Source: Alcaligenes parafaecalis
Lineage (GTDB): Bacteria; Pseudomonadota; Gammaproteobacteria; Burkholderiales; Burkholderiaceae_B
Assembly: GCF_026344135.1 (NCBI RefSeq)
Contig: NZ_JAPKNA010000006.1
Coordinates: forward strand, 124,001-188,000
DNA length: 64,000 bases
Reading direction: 5' to 3'
Positions 24,943-33,300 of this stretch are shown one piece after another (position 1 is the stretch's first letter; each line of letters starts with the position of its first letter). The position numbers and the translations under genes are program-made. The notes under the pieces were generated by a model. It worked only from the letters and a program-made list of their open reading frames with translations, ran no database searches and was not told the origin of the DNA.

Positions 24943-26352
24943 CTACAGCCCAGGCTTCACGGCCTTGTCATACTCCCAGCCCCCACCCAAGGCCTTGTAC
25001 AGATCCACCATATTCTGAAGCTGGCTTTCCCGTACCGCGATGACCTGGACCTCTGCCTGATACAGATTCCGCTGCGCATCCAACTGCTCCAGATATGAGG
25101 CGTAGCCAGCCTCATAGCGATTGCGGGCGTGCTCCAAAGAACGCTTCAACACATCGCGCCTTGCAGTCACATGGCTTAATTCCTCAGCAAAACGCTGTTG
25201 ACCCGCCAAGGCATTTTCCACCTCGGAGAAAGCCTTCAGAGCCACCCCACGATACGCAAATGCGGCCTCGTCACGCTGAGCGCTTGCTGAGTCAAACTGC
25301 GCCTGCAAACGCCCACGATCAAAGATAGGGGCCAAAATGCTCCCACCCAGACTCCAGATTTTGGTGGGGTCGTAGCTTAAGGCACTGACGTACAAAGCCC
25401 CGGCTCGTGCCGACAAGGACACTTGTGGCAAAAACGCAGCCCGGCTAGCCGCCATGGAGGCATCTTTGGAAGCCAGATCCAGCTCTGCACGAGCAATATC
25501 AGGACGACGGCGTAGCAGCTCGGACGGCAAGCCTGGACCCGGTGCAGGTAGCAACAAAGCTGCCAAGGTAGAGCCGGTGTTTTGCTCATAAGCCGCAGGC
25601 AATTCCCCGGACAGCAAACGCAAGGCATTGTGGTGTCGGCTGATTGCCAGCTTTAACTGCGGAATATGCTGCTCTACGGCTTCAAGCTCGGATTCGGCCT
25701 GAGTCAGCTCCAATTGAGAGATGTAGCCCGCCTCAAATTTTTCCTGAGCCAGCCGCAAGGCTTCAGCCCGCGATGAGGAAGTCGCTTGGGCCTGTTGCAA
25801 CTGTGCATCCAAACTGAGCAAGCCTATATAAGTACGGGCGGTTTCCGCTGCAACACTCAAGGCAATGGCATCGTAATCTGCCTGGGTAGCAGACAGTTTT
25901 AGCTCCGCCGCTTTGGCTTGGGAACTTAAGCGCCCCCAGAGATCCAGCTCCCAGTTCAACTGCAGCGCTGGCTGTACCGCACGGCTAATCGCCATACCAC
26001 TAGGCCCCAAGGCCCGTTCCGCATGCGCACCGGTATCAAAAGATAGCGAAGGACCTAAAGACGAATCGGCCAATTGAAGCTCGGCCCGTGCCCGCTCGAT
26101 ACGAGTAGCGGCACTCAATATATCGGTATTCCGTGCCAGGGCCGCTTCCACGGCGGCACTTAGAGCCGGGTCACCATAGGCTTTCCACCAGGCAGAATCC
26201 ACCACCGTTGCCTCGGAAGGTGCAGCTATCCAGGCTGACGGGGCCTCTACCTGCGATTGCTCGGGAGCAAGGCGGTAAGCAGGCATACAGCCAGATAGCA
26301 GCGCCGCCCCGCCCAACAAAGCAATCCCATACCTTCTTGCTGACGAGATCAT
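24943..26352 (-). CDS. Outer membrane efflux lipoprotein, NodT/OprM family
   Basis: 469 residues. TolC-like channel subunit of a tripartite pump. The signal peptide ends in lipobox LLSGC (Cys about 22). Two OEP repeats follow: first half DPALSAAVEAALARNTDILSAATRIERARAELQLA, second half RRRPDIARAELDLASKDASMAASRAAFLPQVSLSA. Typical features include LNWELDLWGRL and ARNRYEAGYASYLEQLDAQRNLYQAE. Its ATG overlaps the stop of the adaptor gene (ATGA), so it is the last gene of the tetR-MFS-adaptor-channel operon. Confidence 0.95.
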   Translation of the reverse strand: MISSARRYGIALLGGAALLSGCMPAYRLAPEQSQVEAPSAWIAAPSEATVVDSAWWKAYGDPALSAAVEAALARNTDILSAATRIERARAELQLADSSLGPSLSFDTGAHAERALGPSGMAISRAVQPALQLNWELDLWGRLSSQAKAAELKLSATQADYDAIALSVAAETARTYIGLLSLDAQLQQAQATSSSRAEALRLAQEKFEAGYISQLELTQAESELEAVEQHIPQLKLAISRHHNALRLLSGELPAAYEQNTGSTLAALLLPAPGPGLPSELLRRRPDIARAELDLASKDASMAASRAAFLPQVSLSARAGALYVSALSYDPTKIWSLGGSILAPIFDRGRLQAQFDSASAQRDEAAFAYRGVALKAFSEVENALAGQQRFAEELSHVTARRDVLKRSLEHARNRYEAGYASYLEQLDAQRNLYQAEVQVIAVRESQLQNMVDLYKALGGGWEYDKAVKPGL

Positions 26353-27530
26353 GGATTGCGCTCCCCAGCCTTATCAGATTCGCCCGACGTATCTACCCTG
26401 GCAATGACGGACAAGCCGGGTCGCAGTCGCTCCACTCCTGGCTGGTCTGCATCGATGGCAATGCGGATTGGCAAACGCTGAACCACTTTAGTAAAGTTGC
26501 CGCTGGCATTATCAGCCCTCAACACCGAGAACTCAGATCCCGTCGCTGGAGCAATACGCTCGACATGGCCGTGAAACTCCGCGCCATCCAGGCCATCCAC
26601 CGTGAAGCGCGCAAGCTGACCAACATGGATGCTAGCCGTCTGCGTTTCCTTGAAATTCGCTACCACCCAACGGGCATCCGGCACCAGAAACAACAACTGC
26701 GAGCCTGCCGTCACATACTGGCCCTGGCGCACAGAAGCCTCACTGACTTGACCGTCAGCCGGTGCGGTCACCACCGTGTTATCCATATCGATACGCGCCA
26801 AACCCAGGGCCGCTTCAGCCGACTTCACCTTGGCCTGCAAGGTCGCCCGCGATACGTCGGTGGATTTGATCGTTTCTTCTGCAATCGCAATATTGGCTTT
26901 GGCTTGCAGCATATTGCCGCGCCCCAGCTCTGCCGTCGCAACAGCCTGATCGCGCTCACGCACAGAAATCGAGCCTTTATTCGCCAATTCCTTGGCACGA
27001 TTGCGATCCGCCTCAGCACGCCGAGCCTCGGCCTGAGCCGACACCAGCGCTGCCTTGCGTGCATCCAGACTGGCCCGGTTCTGTGCCTGGGCCTGATCCA
27101 GATTTGCCAGCTCCGCTAGTGCCGCATCTAGCTGCGCCTGTGCCTGGTTCAGCTTTTCTTTATAGATACGATCATCAATCTGCACCAAAGGCTGGCCCGC
27201 CTGAACTCGCTCAAAGTCCTGCACCAGCACTTGGGATACATAACCGCTAACCTGCGGTGCCAGCACGGTCATTTGACCGCGTACGTAGGCATTGTCGGTC
27301 GTGACTCGGGCGGTTTTAAATGGCCCCAGGTTCCAGGCCCATAAAATAAGCAGCAAGCCACCCAGCAACACGAAGACCATCACAATGACGCTGCGTCTGC
27401 TCGGTTTGATAACTTTAGGAGGCAGTGAAGGCGCGTTGGCCGGACCCAGTTTGCCATCGTTGTCTGAGTCTGTCGGTGCGGCAAGCTCACTACTGCGATC
27501 CTGATTTTCAGATGAAGTGTCTTGACTCAT
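26349..27530 (-). CDS. HlyD/EmrA-type periplasmic adaptor subunit
   Basis: 393 residues. Membrane-fusion protein joining the MFS pump to the outer-membrane channel. One N-terminal transmembrane helix (about 47-67, VIVMVFVLLGGLLLILWAW) follows a cytoplasmic tail. Then a lipoyl-like half (APQVSGYVSQVLVQDFERVQAGQPLVQID), an Ala/Gln/Arg-rich coiled-coil hairpin (about 120-220), the second lipoyl half (VTAPADGQVSEASVRQGQYVTAG) and a beta-barrel domain. It starts 15 bp after the MFS gene. Confidence 0.95.
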   Translation of the reverse strand: MSQDTSSENQDRSSELAAPTDSDNDGKLGPANAPSLPPKVIKPSRRSVIVMVFVLLGGLLLILWAWNLGPFKTARVTTDNAYVRGQMTVLAPQVSGYVSQVLVQDFERVQAGQPLVQIDDRIYKEKLNQAQAQLDAALAELANLDQAQAQNRASLDARKAALVSAQAEARRAEADRNRAKELANKGSISVRERDQAVATAELGRGNMLQAKANIAIAEETIKSTDVSRATLQAKVKSAEAALGLARIDMDNTVVTAPADGQVSEASVRQGQYVTAGSQLLFLVPDARWVVANFKETQTASIHVGQLARFTVDGLDGAEFHGHVERIAPATGSEFSVLRADNASGNFTKVVQRLPIRIAIDADQPGVERLRPGLSVIARVDTSGESDKAGERNP

Positions 27531-27545
27531 AAATACGGACTACGT

Positions 27546-29198
27546 TTAAGAATGTGAAGAAGTGCCAGATGCCGCTTTCGCGCGTCTGGACTCAAGAGCA
27601 GGGCCAGCCGCCAGGAGCACGGGCCATAGCAAAAAGCCCGTCGCTAAAAGGCCAATCAGCAGGAAAACATCGTTATAGGCCCGAACATGCGCTTCCCGAC
27701 GAGCGGTTTGAGCCAACTGGGCCGTGCCGGTTGCCGCTTTCAAAACCGGGTCTGTCATAACAGGACCCACTGCTTGTTGCTGCTGCTTCAGGCGATTGGC
27801 CACCAAGGGATCAGCCACATTCAGGTGGCTGACAATGGCCGCATAATGATGTTGCTGCCGTTGCTGCTCGAAGGTGCTCAAGGTGGCGGTACCCAGCAGC
27901 CCCCCCAAGGTCTGGGTGACATTAAGCAGCACAATAAAAGTCACCATATGATCGGGGCCGTACTTGAAAGCTTGCTTGAAGCCAATCATCACCAAAGGCC
28001 CCATGAACATGCCTGCACCAATGGACAGCACAAACTGGCTGTAGAAAAAGTCATGTGGGCGGTCCATGCTGGTGCGCCCAAAATCCATGAAGCTGGAAAT
28101 GCCAATCAGGAAAATGGCTGCAAACACCTGCAGCAAAATCGTCTTGGGGCCAAAGGTCAGCGCACTTAGCGCAATGCCGCACACAATCCCCAAAAAGACG
28201 ACCCAGAACAAAGGCTGCATCTGCTCCGAGCCCATGCCCAGGGAGCGCAACATATTGACCATGCCGTAGTTCTGCTCAGTCGTGATGAAGCGCAAAATCA
28301 TGGCGCCTACGGCAAAATAAATGGTCGAGCCTTGAGCCAGCCACCGCACTTTAAGCAGTGGATTAACACGGTGATATTCCAGAAAGGAGCAGATCGTAAA
28401 CAGGAACAAGGAAGCGATCGCCATCCAGGCCAGATTGCTATCGTTGAACCACCAGCGGATGTAGCCCTGCGTTAAAAACATGATCAACAAACCAGCAGCC
28501 GGCGCAAACAAGGCGAAGGCCAGAAAGTCCAGTTTTTCAAACGCCTTGATCTGATAACCGGGGGGCAATTTCAACAGCACGACCGCCGCAAATGCACACA
28601 AGGCCATACCCGCTTCAAAGCTATACAAACCGTGCCAGTTCCCCAGTTCAATGAGGGAAGGAGACAACACCCAGGCCAGGGGCGTAGCCATCTGCGTGAT
28701 ACTCACCCCCAGCACCAAGGCCTTGCCCAGCAAACGTCTGGGGAAAGCCTGCAACATGTACAACACGCCCAGCGTGCTTGCCGCCGCCCCCGAAAAACCG
28801 CTGGCACCGCGCAGAAAAATCAGCGACTCTGCACTATTAATAGACAGGTGCAGCAAGGCCAAGAAGGCATACAGACCCAAGCCAATTTCAGCAAACAGGC
28901 GCATGCCATATTGCTGCCGAAACTTGAACACCAGCAAATTGGCGGTGATATTGACCATCGCATAAGCCGCAGGCAACCAGGCTGCCTCGGAAGGCGTCAG
29001 CCCCAGCTCCCCTTGCAGCGTCGGCAGGTTCACCGACACCAGAGCATTCCCCAGCCCGCCCGTCAAACCAACCAGTATCGCTACCAGGCCGTAAGCGACC
29101 CGTATGTGCGACTCATGATGAGGAGCCGATGGTGAACCCGGCATGAAAGGCTTTTCGTGATCCTCCCAATGCGGGTGTGGCTTCAAATAAGGACTCAT
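27546..29198 (-). CDS. MFS drug efflux transporter, DHA2/EmrB-like
   Basis: 550 residues, about 14 hydrophobic helices, the usual DHA2 size. It expels drugs or lipophilic compounds using the proton gradient. Helix 1 region: LVAILVGLTGGLGNALVSVNLPTLQGELGLTPSEAAWLPAAYAMV. It lacks the strict GRR-type loop 2-3 motif; KFRQQYGMRL is in its place. The C-terminal loop before the last helix is Gln-rich. The ATG overlaps the tetR stop by 4 bp. The substrate is unknown; neighbours show a complete EmrAB-TolC-like pump. Confidence 0.93.
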   Translation of the reverse strand: MSPYLKPHPHWEDHEKPFMPGSPSAPHHESHIRVAYGLVAILVGLTGGLGNALVSVNLPTLQGELGLTPSEAAWLPAAYAMVNITANLLVFKFRQQYGMRLFAEIGLGLYAFLALLHLSINSAESLIFLRGASGFSGAAASTLGVLYMLQAFPRRLLGKALVLGVSITQMATPLAWVLSPSLIELGNWHGLYSFEAGMALCAFAAVVLLKLPPGYQIKAFEKLDFLAFALFAPAAGLLIMFLTQGYIRWWFNDSNLAWMAIASLFLFTICSFLEYHRVNPLLKVRWLAQGSTIYFAVGAMILRFITTEQNYGMVNMLRSLGMGSEQMQPLFWVVFLGIVCGIALSALTFGPKTILLQVFAAIFLIGISSFMDFGRTSMDRPHDFFYSQFVLSIGAGMFMGPLVMIGFKQAFKYGPDHMVTFIVLLNVTQTLGGLLGTATLSTFEQQRQQHHYAAIVSHLNVADPLVANRLKQQQQAVGPVMTDPVLKAATGTAQLAQTARREAHVRAYNDVFLLIGLLATGFLLWPVLLAAGPALESRRAKAASGTSSHS

Positions 29199-29794
29199 TC
29201 AGGCTCCCAGTCCGGAGCCTGGCTATCCACCTGCAAGAGCACACCTTCACACAGGAACTTCAGGGAACGCTTGACGAACAACAGCCTTTCCTTGTCCGTG
29301 CGCCCGCGCAAACTGGCTGCCAGCATTCCAATCAAAAGAGGGATATCCGTGGGCTGCAAAGCGGGGTTGCACTGCCCGGCGGCCTGCCCTTTTTCCAGCG
29401 GCTCCCGGGCCAGCTCAACCAGACGCGCCCGAACTCCCACAATGGCGGGGTGTCCAGGATCAATGGCTTTCCAGTAATCAGACATGGGAGCCGACTCCAG
29501 CGCGAAGCCAGCCAGCACCTGCATCAGAATCTTGAAGTCCTGAGCATTGCCTTTACGCTTGCTCTGAAAGCGCTCCTCAATCCGGTCTGCTGCGCGTACC
29601 AGCAAGGCTTCCATCAAGGCAGCCCGGTCGGGAAAGTTGCGATACAAGGTTGCCCGTCCGACGCCAGCCTGCGATACAACCTGGTCCAAGGGAGCCGTGA
29701 CGCCATGCTTGCTAAATACCGTGTTAGCCGCTGCCAGCAACAGTTCCCGACGTTCCAATGCATCAGAACGGTTAGGTAAATTCCGGTTTTTCAT
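29195..29794 (-). CDS. TetR family repressor of the efflux operon
   Basis: 199 residues. The N-terminal helix-turn-helix (about 15-60) reads RRELLLAAANTVFSKHGVTAPLDQVVSQAGVGRATLYRNFPDRAALMEALL. The C-terminal ligand domain is variable, as usual. First gene of the operon, coupled to the pump gene. A perfect palindrome overlaps its own promoter, which points to autorepression and to induction of the pump by its ligand. Confidence 0.93.
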   Translation of the reverse strand: MKNRNLPNRSDALERRELLLAAANTVFSKHGVTAPLDQVVSQAGVGRATLYRNFPDRAALMEALLVRAADRIEERFQSKRKGNAQDFKILMQVLAGFALESAPMSDYWKAIDPGHPAIVGVRARLVELAREPLEKGQAAGQCNPALQPTDIPLLIGMLAASLRGRTDKERLLFVKRSLKFLCEGVLLQVDSQAPDWEPE

Positions 29795-29800
29795 CCCGAA

Positions 29801-29822
29801 ATTATACGGACAGTTTTGTCCG
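29801..29822 (-). promoter_or_regulatory. Promoter -10 and TetR operator
   Basis: On the minus strand, CGGACA-AAAC-TGTCCG (29822-29807) is a perfect 6-bp-arm palindrome directly abutting TATAAT (29806-29801). The tetR ATG is at 29794, so the transcript would have almost no leader. The -35 is not obvious. Confidence 0.65.
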
Positions 29823-29904
29823 CTTAAAAAGGGGCAGGATTAAAATAGTGGTAAGAAACGATATTCCATGTATGAAATAAAAGCTGAAGACTGCTTGAAA
29901 TAAA

Positions 29905-29945
29905 CAAGAGCAGCCTTGGCCTGAATGACCAAAACTGCTCTTTTG
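29905..29945 (-). terminator. Probable terminator after the periplasmic protein gene
   Basis: Two-part stem AAGAGCAG / CTGCTCTT with an inner TTGG / CCAA and a 9-nt loop. On the minus strand it is followed by TTGTTTATTT. The 67 bases between it and the 30013 stop hold no gene. Confidence 0.6.
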
Positions 29946-30012
29946 AAACAGCTATCTAATTCGCAGCAATGGGCTTGTCACACAAGAGTCGAACTAACCG
30001 CTGCACCGATTT

Positions 30013-30705
30013 TCAAACCAGCTTCTTGTCTCCCGTCAGGCTGGTTTTTTGCTGCTTAAGCCAGCTATCGTGCAACCACTTCTCGGTTTTACGATGACCG
30101 GGAAACGTGATCCAGGTAATGTCGCGCTCAAACACCATGGGCTGCTCATCGGGCCCAATAATCACCCAGAACCACAAACGATCTTCCAGGTTGCGGGCCT
30201 TTACCTTCATCCCGGTCAAGGTCACCGTCTCTGTACGACCATTCCGCTCTATACGAATCGGCTCGTCATGGGTATCAACCCAATGAATTTCCATTTTCGG
30301 CAGTAAGTCAGGAGCATGCTCCTGCAAGAAAGCGCGCGCGATTTCCTCGCTGCGCTCTGCACTCGGTAAAGGGCGGTCCACCAAGTCCAGGGAGATATTG
30401 GCGAAGCCTTTCAGACGTCCGGACTCAGACACAACCGAGCTGAAATGCTCCCCTTCCAGCCCCGCATTACGACCATCATCACGCTCATAGCGGGTCAGGA
30501 CAACGGGCTCTCCGTCTACATTGACGGCACGTTGGGCTACCTGAGCATGAGTCGCAGGAACAAAGGCTGCGGCGGGATTATTGATTGTGGTACTCATAAC
30601 ATTCTCCGTAATAGAAGGACTGGTCTGCGCCTGTGCAGGAAGAGCCCAGGCCGCCTGCAGCGTTACTGCGGCAAGCACAGCAGGAAGAGAAAAATGAACT
30701 CGCAT
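30013..30705 (-). CDS. Secreted protein of unknown function
   Basis: 230 residues. A signal peptide is clear (MRVHFSLPAVLAAVTLQAAWALPAQAQ, cleavage after AQA), so it is periplasmic or secreted. The mature part is a mix of beta strands with no catalytic motif I recognise: VVLTRYERDDGRNAGLEGEHFSSVVSESGRLKGFANISLDL, then a helix with RSEEIARAFLQEHAPDLLP, then basic strands. The helix plus strand order recalls PepSY/propeptide-like inhibitory domains, a weak guess. It is 12 bp downstream of the MFS gene and belongs to the marR-MFS operon. Confidence 0.75.
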   Translation of the reverse strand: MRVHFSLPAVLAAVTLQAAWALPAQAQTSPSITENVMSTTINNPAAAFVPATHAQVAQRAVNVDGEPVVLTRYERDDGRNAGLEGEHFSSVVSESGRLKGFANISLDLVDRPLPSAERSEEIARAFLQEHAPDLLPKMEIHWVDTHDEPIRIERNGRTETVTLTGMKVKARNLEDRLWFWVIIGPDEQPMVFERDITWITFPGHRKTEKWLHDSWLKQQKTSLTGDKKLV

Positions 30706-30717
30706 TGTTACGGACTC

Positions 30718-31887
30718 CTATTCAGAAACCAGGGCATAGACTGCGCAGCCCACCAGCAAAGCGGCGAGCAACAAATAAGTACTAGCTAGAGTCATATCCG
30801 TCGTCTGCTGCGCCAGCCACGGCCCCAGACTTGCGCCAATAAACAAAACAAAGGTGTAGAGCGAGACGGCCAGGCCTCGCACTGAGCTATCGCTGACTCC
30901 TGCGACTCGGGCGATCAGGCTAGGGACGCTGATACCCAGCCCGGCCACAAAGAGGAAACTGGCACCCAGCAAGGCCATCAAATGGGTTTCACCTGCCCAT
31001 GCACTCCCTCCTAGTCCCGCAGCAGCACACACCAATCCCACACCGAGCGTTCGCTGCGCCCCCACACGGGGCATCACGACGGCAACCAGCAAAGGTGTCA
31101 AAAACGCAGGCGCTACCAAAGCGCGAGTCATCAAAGGGGAAACTCCCAACTGGGCGAATTGCCTTCCGAGTTTGCTATCCAAGCTCATGTAGAAAGCGAC
31201 AAAACACATCAGCAGGAAAAATGCGGGTACGTAAACACGGCGCAGTCTTGCATCGGCCAGCAAACTCCCTATGGACCTGTAAGCACTCAAAAACCCAGTC
31301 AGTCCCTGACCCATGCGCTCATCGGCAGGCCTCTTCCCCAGGCACCACGCGGTCAAGGAAAACACAGCGCAAAGCGGCCAAAATGCAGCTCCCAGCCCCC
31401 AAGGCCCGGCAATCAATCCGCCATAAATCTGCCCCAGCAAACCAGCAGAAAGAAAAGCCGTACTCATCCAGGCCACACTCCACACCCGTTGACGTGGGCT
31501 ACCTCGCTCAGCCAGATACGCAATCGCTACAGGAGGAAAGGAAGAAGCAGCCAGTCCCTGCAGTACACGACCAACGATCAAAACAGCAGGAGAGTTGGCA
31601 AGGCTTAGCACCGCCGTGGCACATATCAAGGCCAGCAAGCCACCGACCAAGACACTGCGACGGCCCAAACGATCTGACAGAGGACCAAAAACAAGAAATC
31701 CGGCAGCGTAGGCAAATCCAAAACTGCTGACCATGCCCGTGGCATCAACCCCATAGGATTGCTTCAAGACTCCCAGAATCGGCAAGGGCAGGTACAGCAG
31801 GGAAACAACCGACAAAGCGCAGAGAACCATCAGGGCGCGCAAGCGCACACTGACAGCCTGCAGATCATTTGCGGGTACTTTCATCAT
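30718..31887 (-). CDS. MFS transporter (DHA1-like)
   Basis: 389 residues, 12 helices. Loop 2-3 motif GPLSDRLGRRSVLVGGLL (about 67) and RVLQGLAASSFPPVAIAYLAERG in helix 4 mark a drug/proton antiporter of the DHA1 group. It lies between a MarR regulator (60 bp upstream) and a secreted protein (12 bp downstream), all on the minus strand. Export of the MarR ligand is the likely role (inference). Confidence 0.9.
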   Translation of the reverse strand: MMKVPANDLQAVSVRLRALMVLCALSVVSLLYLPLPILGVLKQSYGVDATGMVSSFGFAYAAGFLVFGPLSDRLGRRSVLVGGLLALICATAVLSLANSPAVLIVGRVLQGLAASSFPPVAIAYLAERGSPRQRVWSVAWMSTAFLSAGLLGQIYGGLIAGPWGLGAAFWPLCAVFSLTAWCLGKRPADERMGQGLTGFLSAYRSIGSLLADARLRRVYVPAFFLLMCFVAFYMSLDSKLGRQFAQLGVSPLMTRALVAPAFLTPLLVAVVMPRVGAQRTLGVGLVCAAAGLGGSAWAGETHLMALLGASFLFVAGLGISVPSLIARVAGVSDSSVRGLAVSLYTFVLFIGASLGPWLAQQTTDMTLASTYLLLAALLVGCAVYALVSE

Positions 31888-31946
31888 AAATGTTCCTAGC
31901 TGTTATACAGCAAGCTACATATATATTAAAAAAAAACGGCAGACAA

Positions 31947-32462
31947 TCAGCCGCCGTTTGCTTTGGGCAAGATGCCCTCTTGATTGAGCTTGAGCATCAA
32001 ACGCATCAGCAAATCTCGTTCTTTTGCGTCGAAATGACTCATTAACTCAGCAACCCAAACGTAATGAGCAGGCAAGGCTTTTCCCAGGACGTCGGCGCCA
32101 TGCTCTGTCAGACGAACTAACCAGGCACGACGATCTTGAGGATGCTGTTCCCGATCACAGAGGCCAGCCACTTCCATACGATCAATAATGCGAGTCATCG
32201 TCTGTGACGTAACCGAGACACCGTCAGCCAGCGTGCCAATGCTCAAGCCGTCCGGGTTACGTTTCAGCAAAATCAGCACAAAGAACTGCGTCTGCGACAA
32301 GCCGGAAGTGCGATCAAGATTGGCTTCAAAAGCCGACAACATTTCACTGGTTGCCGAAGCCCAGACAAGCCAAGTCTGCAAACCGTCCACGTCCGGGTTG
32401 CTGTACTCGGCGCCCAGCGTCACCAGAGTGTCGTAGCTAGGAAGATCCTTGAGTTCAAACAT
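31947..32462 (-). CDS. MarR family transcriptional regulator
   Basis: 171 residues. Winged helix region (about 55-130): LSQTQFFVLILLKRNPDGLSIGTLADGVSVTSQTMTRIIDRMEVAGLCDREQHPQDRRAWLVRLTEHG, with the DxR wing motif (DRRAWLV). First gene of the operon with the MFS exporter. The inverted repeat just upstream fits autorepression. Confidence 0.93.
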   Translation of the reverse strand: MFELKDLPSYDTLVTLGAEYSNPDVDGLQTWLVWASATSEMLSAFEANLDRTSGLSQTQFFVLILLKRNPDGLSIGTLADGVSVTSQTMTRIIDRMEVAGLCDREQHPQDRRAWLVRLTEHGADVLGKALPAHYVWVAELMSHFDAKERDLLMRLMLKLNQEGILPKANGG

Positions 32463-32498
32463 CGCACTGCCATGTAATCATCATGGCTGAAATGTAGC

Positions 32499-32519
32499 TG
32501 ACTACCTATTTGTAGGTCA
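32499..32519 (-). promoter_or_regulatory. Likely MarR operator
   Basis: Inverted repeat ACCTA-TTTG-TAGGT (32504-32517), extended by TGAC and TCA at its ends. It lies 37-57 bp before the marR ATG. Confidence 0.5.
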
Positions 32520-32636
32520 AGAGCTTAAAAAAAACAATAATCTGGCTCAATACTGTTGATCGCAATCACCGCCTTGCTCCATCAACATGTTTGAATAAAT
32601 AATCTTTCTTACCTCACGAAATCCATAAGAGCACCC

Positions 32637-33161
32637 ATGACACCCCAAACAGCAATCCGGATGGCCTCGTATAACAGCCAGATGAACCGTCGTGTTTATG
32701 ATGCAGCAGCACGTTTATCTTTTGACGAACTGCATCAAAACCGAGGAGCATTTTTTGGTTCGCTGTTCCAAACCCTGACGCATATTGCAGTGGGTGACAC
32801 AACCTGGTTGCTTCGTTTCGCCGAGCACCCCGATGCCTTGGTATTGCGGGAAAAAATGGCTGCCTTTACCGCACCCAACGCCTTGGATCAAAAGCTTTTC
32901 AACACCTTGCCAGAGCTGGAGCAGTATCGCGGTACCTTGGATAGAATTATTGAAGAATGGGCCGGGTCACTGACACAGGCACAACTGAACCAAACGCTAA
33001 GCTTTACCAATATGGCAGGCAAGAATATGCAGAAAGACTTTGCACTTCTGGTAGCGCACTTTTTCAACCACCAGACTCACCACCGCGGCCAGGCCAGCAC
33101 CCTGCTGTCTCAGTCCGGTGTCGATATTGGGGTGACGGATTTGTTGGCTTTGGTGTCTTGA
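32637..33161 (+). CDS. DinB-fold metal-dependent protein
   Basis: 174 residues. Four-helix DinB/YfiT-like bundle. The three metal-ligand histidines are recognisable: LFQTLTHIAVGDTTWL (about residue 50) and VAHFFNHQTHHRGQASTLL (about 140). Such proteins include thiol-dependent transferases and stress proteins; the activity here is unknown. ATG 32637 is the first start. It is divergent from marR, with 174 bp between, and ends just before a long inverted repeat. Confidence 0.88.
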   Translation: MTPQTAIRMASYNSQMNRRVYDAAARLSFDELHQNRGAFFGSLFQTLTHIAVGDTTWLLRFAEHPDALVLREKMAAFTAPNALDQKLFNTLPELEQYRGTLDRIIEEWAGSLTQAQLNQTLSFTNMAGKNMQKDFALLVAHFFNHQTHHRGQASTLLSQSGVDIGVTDLLALVS

Positions 33162-33181
33162 AAATTAATCGCCAATAAAAA

Positions 33182-33239
33182 TGTAGCCCCTGGGCCTCAA
33201 AAAATCGAAAAACCAAAGTTTTGAGGCCCAGGGGCTACA
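33182..33239. terminator. Very long perfect inverted repeat (2 x 21 bp), probable bidirectional terminator
   Basis: Arms 33182-33202 and 33219-33239 pair over 21 bp without mismatch and include CCCCTGGGCCTC / GAGGCCCAGGGG. The loop is 16 nt. It sits between the convergent dinB-like and TonB-receptor genes. The arms end in A4/T4 next to the loop rather than outside it, so the usual outer U-run is missing. Confidence 0.75.
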
Positions 33240-33300
33240 AATTCAGAAGGGATTGGTGAGTACGTCAGCTAGACCCTCCCACCCCTTGCATCAGCTCCCC

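Noticed and set aside
29970..30012. tRNA-arm-like bases (GCAGCGGTTAGTTCGACTC on the minus strand)
   Set aside because: No acceptor or anticodon arm can be built; chance or a decayed fragment that cannot be supported.
30015..30050. Terminator-like stem AAACCAGC / GCTGGTTTTTT
   Set aside because: It lies in the last codons of the secreted-protein gene and the T-run is on the plus strand, where no gene ends.
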